Shown: positions 12,773 to 24,348, counted from the first letter of the stretch. The stretch: 64,000 bases of DNA from Macrobrachium rosenbergii (GCF_040412425.1 NC_089749.1:36663070-36727069), one strand, 5' to 3'. Notes: generated by a model not told the origin, from the sequence alone. Translations and numbers: made by a program.

Positions 12773-13930
12773 CTGTATATACTCGCATATCATGAGACTT
12801 TTGAAGACCTACTTTTGAAGCTAATTTTAAGGGGGTCGCATCATACACAAAATATAAAATTAGTGTGTAATATTCATATATTAGCATCATACTATAAAAT
12901 ACAAACATAACAAATATACATCTTTTCCATGGATCTTTTAACAAGTTATGCTTCACTTCACCATACCCAGTAATACTGCATGTATTCCCATATTACTACT
13001 TGTATTATAAAATACAAACGTGACGATCATGGATCTTTTAACAAGTTACAGTATGCTTTACTTCACTGTATCCTGTAATATTGCATGTTTTGCATATTAC
13101 TAGTTGTATTATAAAATACAAACATAGCAATCATGCGCCATTCGCATTGTTTAGGTTTTCGTGAACATGGACAACGATACCTTCCATGAATTTTTGTTTC
13201 GGCATCAATTCAATTTCCATTTAAAGATAACCATGAGGTAAGCTTTCGTCCTGTTTGCCAAACACGTTAAAACAACAGTAAAATGTGTTCTTTCATGCCC
13301 AGTAGTTTTGATTGAAATACTTTTCTCTCCAACCTTACTTACAGTCGAGTTTGATGGCATATCAGAGTTTATGAGTTTCATCCAAGTTGGCAATGCATGA
13401 TAATTTATAGTCATTAGCGCTTGAACATTGTTTGTTTCTCAGCTTCAGCTACAACTTGCAGCTTAAATTTAGCAGTTTGTTTTCTTGCGATCTTTTCTCC
13501 ATAGCAAATAAGGGTATAATGTAAAATATATATCAGTCCTATTCTACTTAACGTCATTTGTAACATAACTACAGTAATTGTTTACTATCATATGCTGGTT
13601 GAAATGCAAGAAAAACAGCTGTTATCTGACTTGCTTGTTCATAGCCACGACCTAGCAAAACACTTGTTTCTCGTTCGGTTGTTTATGGCTGTACTCATTT
13701 ACTCAACGAGTATAACGTAACTAACAATACTTTTATCATTCGTTTTTTCTTTTTTTTTAACTTATTTACCTAGATGATGGGATAAAGAGATGGAGGTTAG
13801 TCCGCAGTAATCTGGTCTCTGAAAAATGGAACTCGCATGATACACGAGATATGTGATAAAATCATTTTTTATGGGTGAATATTTGGGGGTCACATAATGC
13901 GCGATATCGCATGTTACCGAGTATATACAG
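12773..13930 (-). mobile_element. Nested Tigger element with degenerate transposase
   Basis: Termini (TA)CTGTATATACTCGCATATC and, on the minus strand from 13930, (TA)CTGTATATACTCGGTAACA. On the minus strand, 13414-13140 reads LPTWMKLINSDMPSNSTVSK, then VGEKSISIKTTGHERTHFTV, then 'MVIFKWKL' and HVHE: the part of Tigger transposases around the first catalytic aspartate. An HTH remnant lies upstream at about 13480-13420. A related copy in opposite orientation is at 25060-25555. Confidence 0.75.
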
Positions 13931-14189
13931 TAAACGAAATGACAAAGTCGATTCTATATCATGTTTTTCCTGCACACGTCGCCTAAAAGGGGAAACCATT
14001 GTTTTGTTTATGTTTCATTGCCAATCATAAGCAACCCCTAACAACAATACGATAAAGTATGATAATTATTGTACATAATTATCGTTCGTATGACTGAATT
14101 GTTCTAAACAGTTACAAACAGCCTGAATTTTTAGTGAAAAATTAATATTATGTTATCCTAAATATTATGGCTACCGTACTTACACTTAG

Positions 14190-17100
14190 TGGAGCGGGAT
14201 AATGGGAAAACGGTGCAAATGGTGATACAAGCAACAGATTAGGCATGAGAACTCTTATTACCCCATAAATGAAAATCAACCTCCAGCCACCTCAATATTT
14301 GGCTATTTCCAAGATGGCTGACACTTTTCCAAAATAGCTGCAAATTTGCTGTATATTTCAAATATTTTCATTTCATAAGCCTATAAAAGTTGCATACTGT
14401 CCATATAATGATCGAGAATTCTTACTGTCATGAAGAGATAAAGTGAACCCATCTTTCCAGTATGGCCACCACACGAACATCATATTTCCAAAATGGCTAC
14501 CAAAGATAAAAAGGTATGTATCTCCTGAGAGAAACCAATATGTTTTGTGTATCAATTAGTTTTAGCAAGTGCAGCTAAGTCCAGATTTGTAGCACTTGCA
14601 CCTGCCATGGCATTCCTTTTTGCAGCCACACTGATTCAATTCTTGGCAAGATTTTGCTACTATTGGTAAATCTGTCCAACACAGAAACCAGGTGCCATCA
14701 ATCTGTTGCCATCCCCAGTGTCTTGGACTGGGCAAAACTGGATGACATACTAAAGACTGGCACCAAATGTGCCCTGCTTGAAAGGCAGCTCTCTTGCAAT
14801 GCTCTCTTAAGAGCAGCCCTTGTAGGGGGAATGCAATATTAAGCTCTTAGCTTTCTTGCAAAGAGATCAAGTCTAGCCTCATTTACATTTTTATACGAAC
14901 TGCTTCTGTCGTACATTAGCACCACGAACTCTTCAATAATTTGCAGGTCTTCATTTTCTACAGCTGCTGGTGCTGAACTTAATTTGGTGAAGGTGGGTGT
15001 GGCATGCTGAAACACAGTCCATGTTTGCCATGCAGACTTCTTCCATTCTCCATGAAAGGCAGACACCATGTCACACCCGCTAAATGCATGGAAAAGAAGG
15101 GCTGAGGTTTTTGGTCCCACGGCTGCTGCAATTTCACGGATGGGTATCCACCATGTCTTTTCTTCTACCAAATTTAATCCATAGTTTGTCCAAACCAGTT
15201 TTTTCTATGCTAGATACTGCTATGATGACAACGTTCAGTGTCTATACTACATATGATTGCACTTGAAATATCTTCATGTTTTGCAGCATATGCAGCATGC
15301 AAAAGGACTCTAGTATCTGGCTCTTCATGAATGCAACCTTGTAGGTCAGCAGTGTATTGTTCAGCTTTGCTACAAAGTGCAGCACCCCCTTTAGTGGCAA
15401 TTATGCATGATGTATCATCTGCTTGAGATAAAATGATTGTGTCTGCCAAATAAGTAAATAGTTAAGTTTTCTTGTACTTTTTCTGTACTTTGTTCCACTT
15501 TGGATGATTTGGGCCAAGTTTCTGTCCTCACCCTTTTCATCAGCGCTTGGATGATGAAACAGAGATATGCCTGTCCCATGGAAGGATGTTTGTGCAGTTG
15601 TGGCACTTGGATTATGGTCCAGATTGTCAACAGCACAAGTTGTAAAGCGCCCTTTTCTTAGTGTAGTGGGACAAACTACTTCTTCCTCCACAGCCCTTGT
15701 TATAACTGCTTCTCCTAACCCTTTAGTCAATTCCAGAACCTTATCATAGCTGATGCTGATTCCACGGTGATGGAATGTATCAATTAATTGATGCTTCCTG
15801 GTTTTTGCAAAGACCAGGAGACCAATATATATTGGAAACAGAGGTTCTCTTGACTTGGAATGTCTGGAGAATGTTGAAGATGCTGGATTCTTTCGACAGT
15901 TGAAGTGCAAAAGTTGTGCTAAAGCTAGATCAGTAGATGATGTTCCATATTTAAGTTGGGATTTTATATCGTCACCATTTTGTAGCACACTTACAAATTC
16001 CAACAAACTTGGTGGCACAGATTCTCTTCTAGTGTCTGCTGTTAAGGTTCCATCAAATTCTATCTCAGGTTCAAGCATCTGTTTCCTCAATATCTTAGCT
16101 GCTTTGGCCACGATTAGTGCATCATTGCAGTCACATGCTGTGGCTATGGCTTCTCCCATTTTCCTTTTGTTGGCAAACCAAATTTCTCTTCCCTTTTTAA
16201 AGTCCTCCAGTTCTGGGATGCGGGTAAGTATCTGTTCTTTCAACAGTGTTCGGTGCACAAAGGAAGCATCAACATTTAGCTGTTCCGGTCTTTGTTTGTA
16301 CAAATCATAAAGTTCTACCACTGTAAAATAGCAGCACCCATCTGTAGTCAACTGCTTATCTCTTATGTACATCTCAGTCTCAGCAAAAGCATGGGCACAT
16401 GCCTTTTGTCTGTACTGTACATATCTCCAATTTTCTGGGAATTTAGCCAGGCCCTTTCCCTGTTGTACACACCTGTCAGACAAGATGGGTGATACATATG
16501 GTCCTGAGAAACAATATCTCCAGCACTAAGCTTGGCCAAAAGCTTCTCATCTAGTAGGTTGGTGGCACATTGTTGCAGCTTTTCATGTAAAGGCAATGTC
16601 ATGGCCAATCGTAAATCCTTGATTGGTGCTGGTTGGTCACAAATAAAGCATATTCCTTCTTTCTCAGTCTTAGATTCTTCTGCATCTTCTTCATCTGCCT
16701 TCTGGCTACTACGTGTGAATTTTGCTGATGGGCATCATCATCATCTTTCGTCTTACACAATGACTTCCTTTTCCTTTCTAGTTTTGTTGTTTTGAACTTC
16801 AGGACACATGATTCATGATATGTTGCTTTGTTATTTTCAAAGGTCTCCAGAATTCCATCACCTTCATCAAGCCTTTTGGGATGAAATGGTATAGGCATTG
16901 CATTTAACTTATAGAATTCAGGAATGTTTGCAGCAAGGGTAACATAGCCAGCACCAGATGCATCAACTAGTCTTTCACGTGTGTCCTCTTGGCACAAGGA
17001 ACAAAGCTTCCAATTAGTCATACTATCTCCCTTCAGGAAAGATGTTGACTTCCAAGACTGTCTTGCCATTGCTTTTGTTCTACAGGCTGAGGGTTTATCC

Positions 17101-17958
17101 TTTTACCACCTAAATAAAATATATGCACTTTCAGATATGGGATACAACTAGGCTCAGATATGTCATAATCCTACCCCTAGCCCGATCATTCATCCAATGC
17201 TATTTATTTCCCATGTGATCTGTACACTATCTAGAAGACTAAAGCCCAATCTTCCTTGGCTCGGCTCTCCCACGCTGGCACATCCTGTCAATTCAGGTGC
17301 AGCTGTTTAACTTTGAAGTGGGGCTAGCTAAACAGCATTTGGGAAACTAAAAACAAATCTCTGCCATTAGCTAGCACTGAACCCCATGCTGAGTTTCACA
17401 GCTTTAGTGTCAACCAGTATGCCTGGTAGTACACTGACACTACACTATTACACTTTTACATTAATCTTAATACCCATTTTTTCTATATGAGGATCAAAAT
17501 TAATTAAATGGGGATTGATTTCTAATCTACAAAAAATGAACTGATCAGGCTGAAATTACCCCAAATCCATGTATTACCCAACCTTCAGCCTCATATATGA
17601 GCTAAGTACCAATTTTTGGCATTTTGGCAGACATTTTTTATATAGTGACAGCCATCTTGGATATTTCTATGCAGAGAAATTATGTATCTAGATATATAAA
17701 GGCTTGTTTTTAATATTTTTTAATATAAACTGGGAGTGACTTAGGGATTTGAATGTGATTAATCAAATACCAATACAGTATTCAAATATCCACAGGACAC
17801 CATTTTGAAAACCTGTCAGCCATCTTGGAAAATGGCAAAATTTTGTGTGGCCAGAGGCTGATAATGAGACCATGGGACAAGAAGAATAGTCGAGCCAAGT
17901 TTCATGCTTGTATCATCATTTGCAATTTTCCCCTATTTTTTTGTAGTTACCTGCTCCA
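14190..17958 (-). mobile_element. Large DNA transposon of uncertain superfamily (Academ-like candidate)
   Basis: About 3.77 kb. Left end TGGAGCGGGATAATGGG, right end on the minus strand TGGAGCAGGTAACTAC, with a stronger shared block 'tgcaaatgRtgatacaagca' about 35 bases in. A TTA trinucleotide flanks both ends, if one base at the left is ignored. Subterminal inverted motifs CCAAGATGGCTGACA (14308) and TGTCAGCCATCTTGG (17814) also pair. It encodes one long multi-domain protein on the minus strand (separate entry). Superfamily assignment rests only on architecture: two zinc fingers, a PIN/XPG-like acidic core and a Cys-rich tail. Confidence 0.6.
14560..17069 (-). pseudogene. Zinc-finger / PIN-like nuclease transposon protein, frameshifted
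   Basis: Starts at ATG 17067-17069. Residues 1-156 hold a first zinc-binding pair (CSLCQEDT ... YHESC). A frame change near 16600 is followed by a second pair (MYHPSCLTGVYNRERAW, 16490-16430). A 360-residue open frame runs 16483-15401 (FVHRTLLKEQILTRIPEL, SLLEFVSVLQNGDD, TSFHGTGISLFHHPSADEKG). Then 15449-15210 has GCIHEEPDTRVLLHAA and CSIDTE; 15171-14839 has ALLFHAFSGCDMVSAFHG, then KKSAWQTW. Near 14640-14570 a Cys-rich tail CGCKKECHGRCKCYK is visible. Conserved E/D residues in HEEPDTR, IDTE and GCD recall FEN/PIN nucleases; that is inference. Stops and frameshifts indicate inactivity. Confidence 0.65.
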
Positions 17959-18340
17959 TTAAATACATTACCGAAAGATAAAGGTTGCTATGAGCGCAAC
18001 AATAACTCAATATTTACATTTTGTCAGCTGGCTGGCCTTGCATAGATCAAAGTTGATATCATTGATATGGAATTACTCCTTGAATAGGCTATTTTTATGA
18101 AGATATGCCAATAATATATTAAGGTAAAATGGTTTTATTACCTTTAATATCAATTTATTTCATAATGTGAACCTTTTCATGTATGTTGGTGGTTATCGCA
18201 CCGAGGCCAAGGCTAGCCTACCGATAAACATCACTTAGAATTAAAGGTTTGATTTTTAGAATGGTAGTATAAGACGACACCCAATTTTTAGGGGTGAAGT
18301 TTATGATTTAAAGGTCATCCCTATACACAGAAATATACAG

Positions 18341-19240
18341 TATATACTGGGAAGGACTCTGCATGTCAGCCATCAGAAGGGTTGGGCACTCATGTTGTTC
18401 TGTCTTTGTTAGGGGGTTATGAAAACAAAGGTCATATTATTTACATGGACAGTTTTTATAGCAGTGTGTCCCTTTATGACAAACTACTTCAGAAAAAACT
18501 TTAGCTTGTGGAACAGTTAGCATGAAAAGGAAGGGTCTACTAGCTGATATGAAACAATAAAAGTGAAAAAGGGAGCTTTGCCAGTAACATGAGTGAGAAA
18601 TAATGGTGAAATGCTTGCCTGTTCTTGGCAAGACACAACCAGGGTTAATTTGCTGTCTAGCTTTGGAATAGTAGGTACATATAAAGTGAAAATTCATTCA
18701 AAGACGGGTGACAAAGAAACTGACAAGCCCTGTGTTCATGTGGAATATAAGTACAATAGTATGTGGGGGGAGTTGATAAGTTTAATCAACTTTGCTCAAC
18801 ATATCCTTACAAAAGAAAGATCCAGAAATGGTAGCAACCCATTTGGCACGTTATTATAGTTATAATATTCAGAATCCCACTGCTAAGCTTCATCAAAAAA
18901 ATTCAGGGAAAAAATTATTAACACTTTGTTAGAAAGGTATAAGGGAGCAAAACTCAAAGAAGGGGTAGATATTCAAATCCTATGGAATCTACATTAACTG
19001 AAAGGTATTTTCCAGCACAGTATATTGACGAAAGCCACAAGTCCCCAAAGTACTGTATGTTTTGTCTTGCCAAGGAATTGCTTGAAGAAAGGTAAAGGAG
19101 AGTGTAAGAGAAAGCAAACAACCTATTTTTGTGAACAATGTATTGAAAAGTCACTTCTTTGTATCATTCCATGTTTTGAGACATATCATAACCTATAAAG
19201 TGCACAAAAAGTGTTGCCAGTGTGGAAAATAATGTGTGAG
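18341..19240 (+). pseudogene. piggyBac transposase, C-terminal half
   Basis: Continuation of the frame cut at 12544. YTGKDSACQPSEGLG (18344 on), then KGHIIYMDSFYSSVSLYDKL with the second catalytic aspartate (IYMDSFY), and near 18755-18800 YVGGVDKFNQLCSTYPY with the third (GGVD). The end (about 19000-19240) has FPAQYIDESHKSPKYCMFC, then KCCQCGK, the remains of the C-terminal cysteine-rich finger that binds the element ends. At least five stops or frameshifts are present. Confidence 0.85.
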
Positions 19241-19538
19241 GCATTAACGAACTAGGTAAAGGATTGTCAGTGAAATTAATAGTCATCTAAGAAAATAAAT
19301 TTTTGTGATTTTTCTTAATTTTTACCCTTTTATCAAATAATTCAAGTCAGAAAATTATATATCCTAGCAAAAATAATGATATATCCTAGCAAAAATAATG
19401 CTAAAATCTAAAAATAGAATGGTTCTTGAACACACAAAAAATGGTTTCAATAAATCTTAAGCATTTTTAATTTTTTAGTAAAAATTTACACAATGCTGTG
19501 AAACGTACGTATTCGCTAATCCGCAGTGAAAGGGTTGA

Positions 19539-20724
19539 AGCACTGTGCTTGCAAATGACTTAAAGTTTTTGTTGGTTAGTCATTAGAGGTATACAAGATA
19601 CACTGATGGGCAGCAACACAACCTACAAATCCCTCAAAGATCACAGATCAATACACTTGTGATATAACCAATTATATGGCATTCCAATCTTATGGTAACT
19701 TCATATACATAAACTGGGCTTCCATGCAAAAAATATATACTGAGGAAAATGCAAAAATAATATCTGCAATATAATTATTTAACCATGCTCTCCATTTTAT
19801 ATTCATCAAAAGTTGCTAACTACAAAAAATAAATGAATGCAACTTCCTGAAGCCTCTTACTATCACTAATGGTTACTGATAATTAAGTCTAGGTAAGATT
19901 TTCTAATCACTAATAAGTAAACCTATGTCTTTATTTTTGACAGTTTTTTGTTAAATCCCTGAAGTTTCATATATGATAATCATCAAGTTATTAAAACCTT
20001 TTAAATTAGTTATGGTAAAATGCAATACAGTACTCCTAATTTCTTAATAAAAAAAATCCCCTCAAACTAATATAACATGCACATAAAATAATGCTTTAGG
20101 GACACTCGCCTCCACCAGTTAAGAGAAAACTAAATTTTTTGAAATTTTACAGACTAACACTACAATAAGCTTTTCATAATCTAAACTACTGTTCAACTGC
20201 TTTTTATATCTTTTATATGATCTTCAGTTAAGAGTGTTCAATTACCAACTCATCTACTGTAGATGTATACGCAGGTTTAGGGTAGTACAAATGATCCTTC
20301 ATTTTTCCAAATACATTAAACACCCTACGCATTCAACTACGTACCTAACAGAGAAACTATCTACTGCAATAAAAATACTAATCAGATTCACTTCCTGAAT
20401 ATTTAGGTACAGCAACATGGAATATTTGCAATATTTCCAACATCACCACATAGGTATCACATAACAGAAAAACCCACATAGCAACAATTCCATAGACAAA
20501 AGTGGATTGTTATTTCCTAAGCACTAACATCACCTACAATGAAACAATGCGAGAGAACAATTCAACTCTTTCATTATGATGAGTATATTTTCCATTGTAC
20601 AAACACCACCTAGTAATCACTCCACAAACTTTAACATCTCTCTTTAACAATAAAATTAATCTTTTCCAAAGTTTATTTGATGCATTAAAGCAAGAACTCA
20701 AACAAAGCCTTTTTATCTGAATAC
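19539..20724. other. No gene recognised; 3' side of the ArfGAP2/3 gene
   Basis: AT-rich sequence without an identifiable repeat. It should hold either the last intron or the 3' untranslated region of the ArfGAP2/3 gene. I could not find the expected short terminal exon. Confidence 0.4.
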
Positions 20725-20826
20725 CTGTAATGATGACATGACGTTGTTGGCAATACTACCCAGACGACCTGCTACCTTGGTCACTCCTTGTCGTACTGAT
20801 TCCCGAACCTCATCCAAGTCTGGAGC
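20725..20826 (-). CDS. ARFGAP2/3: ArfGAP2/3 exon: C-terminal amphipathic helix
   Basis: Acceptor cccttcag|GCT at 20827-20828, donor CAG|GTATTC at 20724. Encodes 34 residues in phase 0: APDLDEVRESVRQGVTKVAG, then RLGSIANNVMSSLQ. In ArfGAP2/3 this segment forms an amphipathic, membrane-curvature-sensitive helix near the C-terminus and is normally followed by a very short tail of the QDRYG type. Reading on through the donor would add only VFR and then a stop, so either a terminal micro-exon follows or this transcript can end here. Confidence 0.85.
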
Positions 20827-21572
20827 CTGAAGGGGAAGGATGGACTGGGATCATCCCCAAAAATAAAATATCTAGGAACTCTTAAGAACCTCCTAAATAA
20901 AGACCTAGGAAGATCATTCACTATGTTGTCATGAAGGCAAGCTGATCCAATCCTTTAAAGAACATAAGCTTAACAGGCTGAAGAAAGCATATATGAGGAC
21001 AGACAAAATTTCTATAAGCACAAAAATAAATGCCCATCAAAATTTTCACTAAAGTTTTAGAGTACAGAGTGATCCTTAGTATGGTGGTAAAATAACTCCT
21101 TTCCCATAAAATATATAAACATACTAAAACCTCATAAGGACAGTAAGCTACGAAGTACCCTGACAAAAACCATAAAGGGTTCAATTACATTATTTAATCA
21201 CAGATTGATACTGCACGCCAGTTCAGTCAAGCCTTCAGAGTACTTTCTGCTGGACATTTAGAACTATTAACTTATATTAGTGAATTAAAATTTAGTCAAA
21301 TAAACTTGCACTTACTACTCTTTTTGCTTCCTACTCTGGAGAACTAGAACAAACTGTACTTTACATAATGCCATGCAACATACAAGTAATGGGAATCCAA
21401 AGCTTGGTTTTAAAAAGACTGAGGCCTACAACAAAATTGGTATTCAAGATACTTAAACTAGACAAGAGAAAAATAATACTGACTCAGTGGGTCAACTGAC
21501 TTAACAGGCACAGGCAACAACCAATTTTCCAGGCATATAAATTGTGCCACAACTTTCAAGGTGCTCTCGTAC

Positions 21573-21802
21573 CTGTATGGATCCTCCACTGTAATTCTGC
21601 CTCTGTTGCTGTCCACCTCCAAATAAATCTGCTGAAGAGATGGATGAAGAACCTTCATACTTGGCAAGGGTAGAACGGATTTCAGCATCTGGATCTTTAT
21701 CTTGAAAGTACATATCTGAAGATATGCTTTTAGCATTTCCAAATTTCTGTTGAGCCATGTTTTCTTCTACTGGTGTGTACTTGTAATTTGCAGAGGCTGA
21801 TA
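21573..21802 (-). CDS. ARFGAP2/3: ArfGAP2/3 exon: ISS (Glo3) motif region
   Basis: Acceptor ttttcag|TAT, donor ATACAG|GTACGAG. Two bases complete a valine codon with the previous exon, then 76 codons follow. [20 protein letters not shown] and [14 protein letters not shown] are the two ISS motifs diagnostic of Glo3/ArfGAP2/ArfGAP3. The end is Gln/Ser-rich ([16 protein letters not shown]). In the family this region takes part in coatomer-dependent control of GAP activity. Confidence 0.92.
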
Positions 21803-22058
21803 CTGAAAAAAATTCAATATTACTGAAGATAAGCAACACTATTTTATATAATAAAATTTATTCCATGCAAACTCATGATTCAAGCTTTTCTAGCTGTAAG
21901 AGTTTTCCTTTCTCTTATTCCTTTATTATGCAAGTACTGTACTGTACTGCACACTGAATGCACATGCATTCATTCTTTGAATGTATATGAACACAAACTT
22001 TAAGCTTTATATAAATATATATTCCCCTTCATTCCCATAACTGAAATGGTACACCAAC

Positions 22059-22261
22059 CTTTACTGGAATTGGAGAGACTTCCAAGACTATTTGAAGAGC
22101 TAACACCAGATGAAGACTTGCTTGTGTTGTTATCTAATTCATTATCCCAAGATGAAGATGAAGTCATGGACGTTTTATTACTCAACAGGTCATCTATACC
22201 AGACCCCTTTCCACTACCAAACCCATAACTACCTCGATCTTCAAATGGACTGTCGCGATAT
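22059..22261 (-). CDS. ARFGAP2/3: ArfGAP2/3 exon: Ser-rich linker
   Basis: Acceptor tttaccag|ATAT, donor AAAG|GTTGGT, a slightly weak donor. 203 bases, starting in the third position of a lysine codon. Encodes KYRDSPFEDRGSYGFGSGKG, then a low-complexity Ser/Asn stretch (TSMTSSSSWDNELDNNTSKS). The 'KY(R/K)D.PF' opening is common in this family. The linker is poorly conserved in general and probably disordered. Confidence 0.88.
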
Positions 22262-22924
22262 CTGGTAAAAACAAATTTTCAGGTTTAGACTCTAGTTACT
22301 CCTTACTAGTGACATAACTACTGGTATGTGAAATAATTTAGTACAATATGCACATTCTTTGTTCCTCCAAACAGGAATCAAATTTTCACATTGCTTCACC
22401 TGTTAAGAATCACTTATAGAAGATGTCATTAATCCAGTATCATCACGTTTTCTCGCTTGCAGAGTAGTCATTTTGTTTGTGCTAGTTTTTATGCCTTTTT
22501 TGTGTGTTCTTTTTTTTACACTGATATTGTTTTTTGTGTAAACATATTAGGATATTAAATAATATAGGATAAGAAAAGATGAAATACCTTATTTTCATTT
22601 TCATAACCTAAAGATTACATGCATGAAACATGAAAAGGAAAAAATTCTTTCATATGCCATTCCCCGAAACATGGAGCCAGTAGAGCAATGAATGGCTTAA
22701 TTTCATTCACAAATGAATCATACCATTTTAGTGTACATGATATTCTATGCAAACTTTCTATATATTCATGTAAAAACTAGTGGCAAATCAGTTCGTTTCT
22801 GTTGCAGTGCACTCCATGACTTCGTCATCAGAAAACTTCTAAAAAAAAAAAAACTCCACAGTTTTCCTTATTCTGAACAATTTCACTCCTTTGGGAAAAT
22901 GAAATGTAAAGGGATTCCTCTCCT
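22262..22924. other. Intron start, no repeat assigned
   Basis: First 660 bases of the 8155-base intron (in coordinate order). AT-rich, no gene. Confidence 0.4.
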
Positions 22925-23123
22925 TACCAGTGACTGCTCAGTCATTGAAAATGTGATGCTCGAATCTAAATTACGATTTTCAGAATCAGGTGAATCTTCT
23001 TCAGTCTATGTTAAGAGGCTTCTGACTGCTACTCTGAGTCTGGTAGTCATCATCAGCCTCTATACTGAGTAGTGATAATATCTCTTCAGGCAAAAGATTT
23101 TTCTTTCGTTTTGGAATGCTCAT
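22925..23123 (-). pseudogene. piggyBac transposase N-terminus fragment
   Basis: From ATG at 23121-23123 the minus strand reads MSIPKRKKNLLPEEILSLLS, then IEADDDYQTQSSS. After one stop and a frame change comes an acidic stretch EEDSPDSENRNLDSS. A short basic start followed by an acidic tract is the usual layout of piggyBac N-termini. Too short for certainty, and no termini were found around it. Confidence 0.5.
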
Positions 23124-23908
23124 TATGGGAATAAAAGGGATCAAAATAAAAGGAAATCAATCGTTTATCAATGAATGCCTGAAGCATACCGGGAGATGAG
23201 AGGTAGATGTCCTCTATCAGACTGTCTTTCCATTACAAATAAAATTACCATTTACCCGTAATTTAGCTCACAGTATTCCCACGTGACATTCCTACAATTT
23301 GTATAAGAGTAAAGTGTATTTCTGAGCTTGATCAGAGTGGCACCAGCCTTGAAAGAGGGAGACCATGTTACTATGCTGAAGGCGGTGTGGTATGAGGGGA
23401 GGGTCACCAAGATATGTCATTGGTAATGCTTAACAGGTTAACAATGATCTCAAATTGATCAGGATGGGTAGAGTTAATGAGGCTGGGTTTGAGCAATGCC
23501 AAAACTAATCATTAGCTAATCTCACAGTTTTCAACCATTCCATGACCCACTTTGAACAGTCAACACAACATTTCCTAATTCAGAAAAAAAAAAAAACTTT
23601 TAAACTCTTTTGGAGCTGCATGCATCCTGCGATGCGGAAAAATGGCATGAGTGAAACGGGGTGTATCATACAAACAATAATCATTATTTTGTGCTGTGAT
23701 ATTTGAACAAATTTTGTGGGAAAACATTCAAATCACTTGAATGGGCCATAAATGACAATAGCAACACTCACACCTCAACTCTGGGTAAAAGGGAGAATGG
23801 TCTGACTTGGGATTTCATGGGGAAATGAATGTACTACGCCTCCATGTTCCAGTACAACTCAAATACATTTACCCATAAATATAATCAGAGATTGTTGCTG
23901 GTTTTTCA

Positions 23909-23910
<2 letters not shown>

Positions 23911-23972
<62 letters not shown>
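23911..23972. repeat. (TAA)n microsatellite
   Basis: About 60 bases of TAA repeats with one slip. It faces a second AAT tract at 24350 across a Penelope-related segment. Confidence 0.9.
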
Positions 23973-23973
<1 letters not shown>

Positions 23974-24009
23974 GCTAATAGATTCACAATTTCGTGAAAA
24001 ACAATCTAA

Positions 24010-24348
24010 GTAATAAAAATCCACAATATTATAGCCGACATCCCTGTGGATGGTTCCGACTATGGCATCTATGCAGCGCAGGCAGATGCAACATGCAAGT
24101 GCGAAGATCAAGGAGATTGGCGCAACTGCCTGTTGAATTTGGTATTACATAACACCGAACCAGCACTTCCGTGATGGGCTGTTATCTTCTCGCCCGCCCC
24201 AATTTTTAAAAACTATTTCATAAGAAAACTACCCTCACTTTGCATTTTAACGTTAACACTGATGAGGAACACCGTTCAGGTGTTCGAAAGTCTTTGGTTT
24301 TTACATAGTAATATATTTACTATAATATTGTGGATTTTTATTACTCAC

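Larger units (their letters stand above)
12545..18340. mobile_element. Tigger-like element of 5.8 kb, host of two further insertions
   Basis: Left end CTGCATATTTTCGTGTATAA; right end on the minus strand CTGTATATTTCTGTGTATAG. Both then share 'gacctttaRat', giving about 45 bases of inverted terminal repeat flanked by TATA on each side. It interrupts piggyBac coding sequence between FNI and YTGKDS. Without the nested units (12773-13930 and 14190-17958) about 870 bases remain, with no frame: a non-autonomous element. Confidence 0.75.
8316..19534 (+). mobile_element. piggyBac-type transposon swollen by nested insertions
   Basis: Left terminus TTAA|CCCTTTCACTGCGGA (TTAA at 8312-8315) is mirrored exactly by TCCGCAGTGAAAGGG|TTGA at 19520-19538. 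That gives a 15-base perfect terminal inverted repeat and a TTAA target site, the right copy mutated by one base. Removing the nested elements at about 8806-11261 and 12545-18340 leaves close to 3.0 kb, a normal piggyBac length. The transposase frame lies at 11590-12544 plus 18341-19240. Copies are dead: the frame carries stops and is split in two. Confidence 0.85.

Noticed and set aside
15855..16310. 151-codon plus-strand frame
   Set aside because: Shadow of the minus-strand transposon protein at 16483-15401, which has recognisable motifs and a much longer frame.
20821..21572. Retained intron as coding sequence of ArfGAP2/3
   Set aside because: Frame after the exon 21573-21802 closes quickly; the GT donor and AG acceptor give perfect phase with the next exon.
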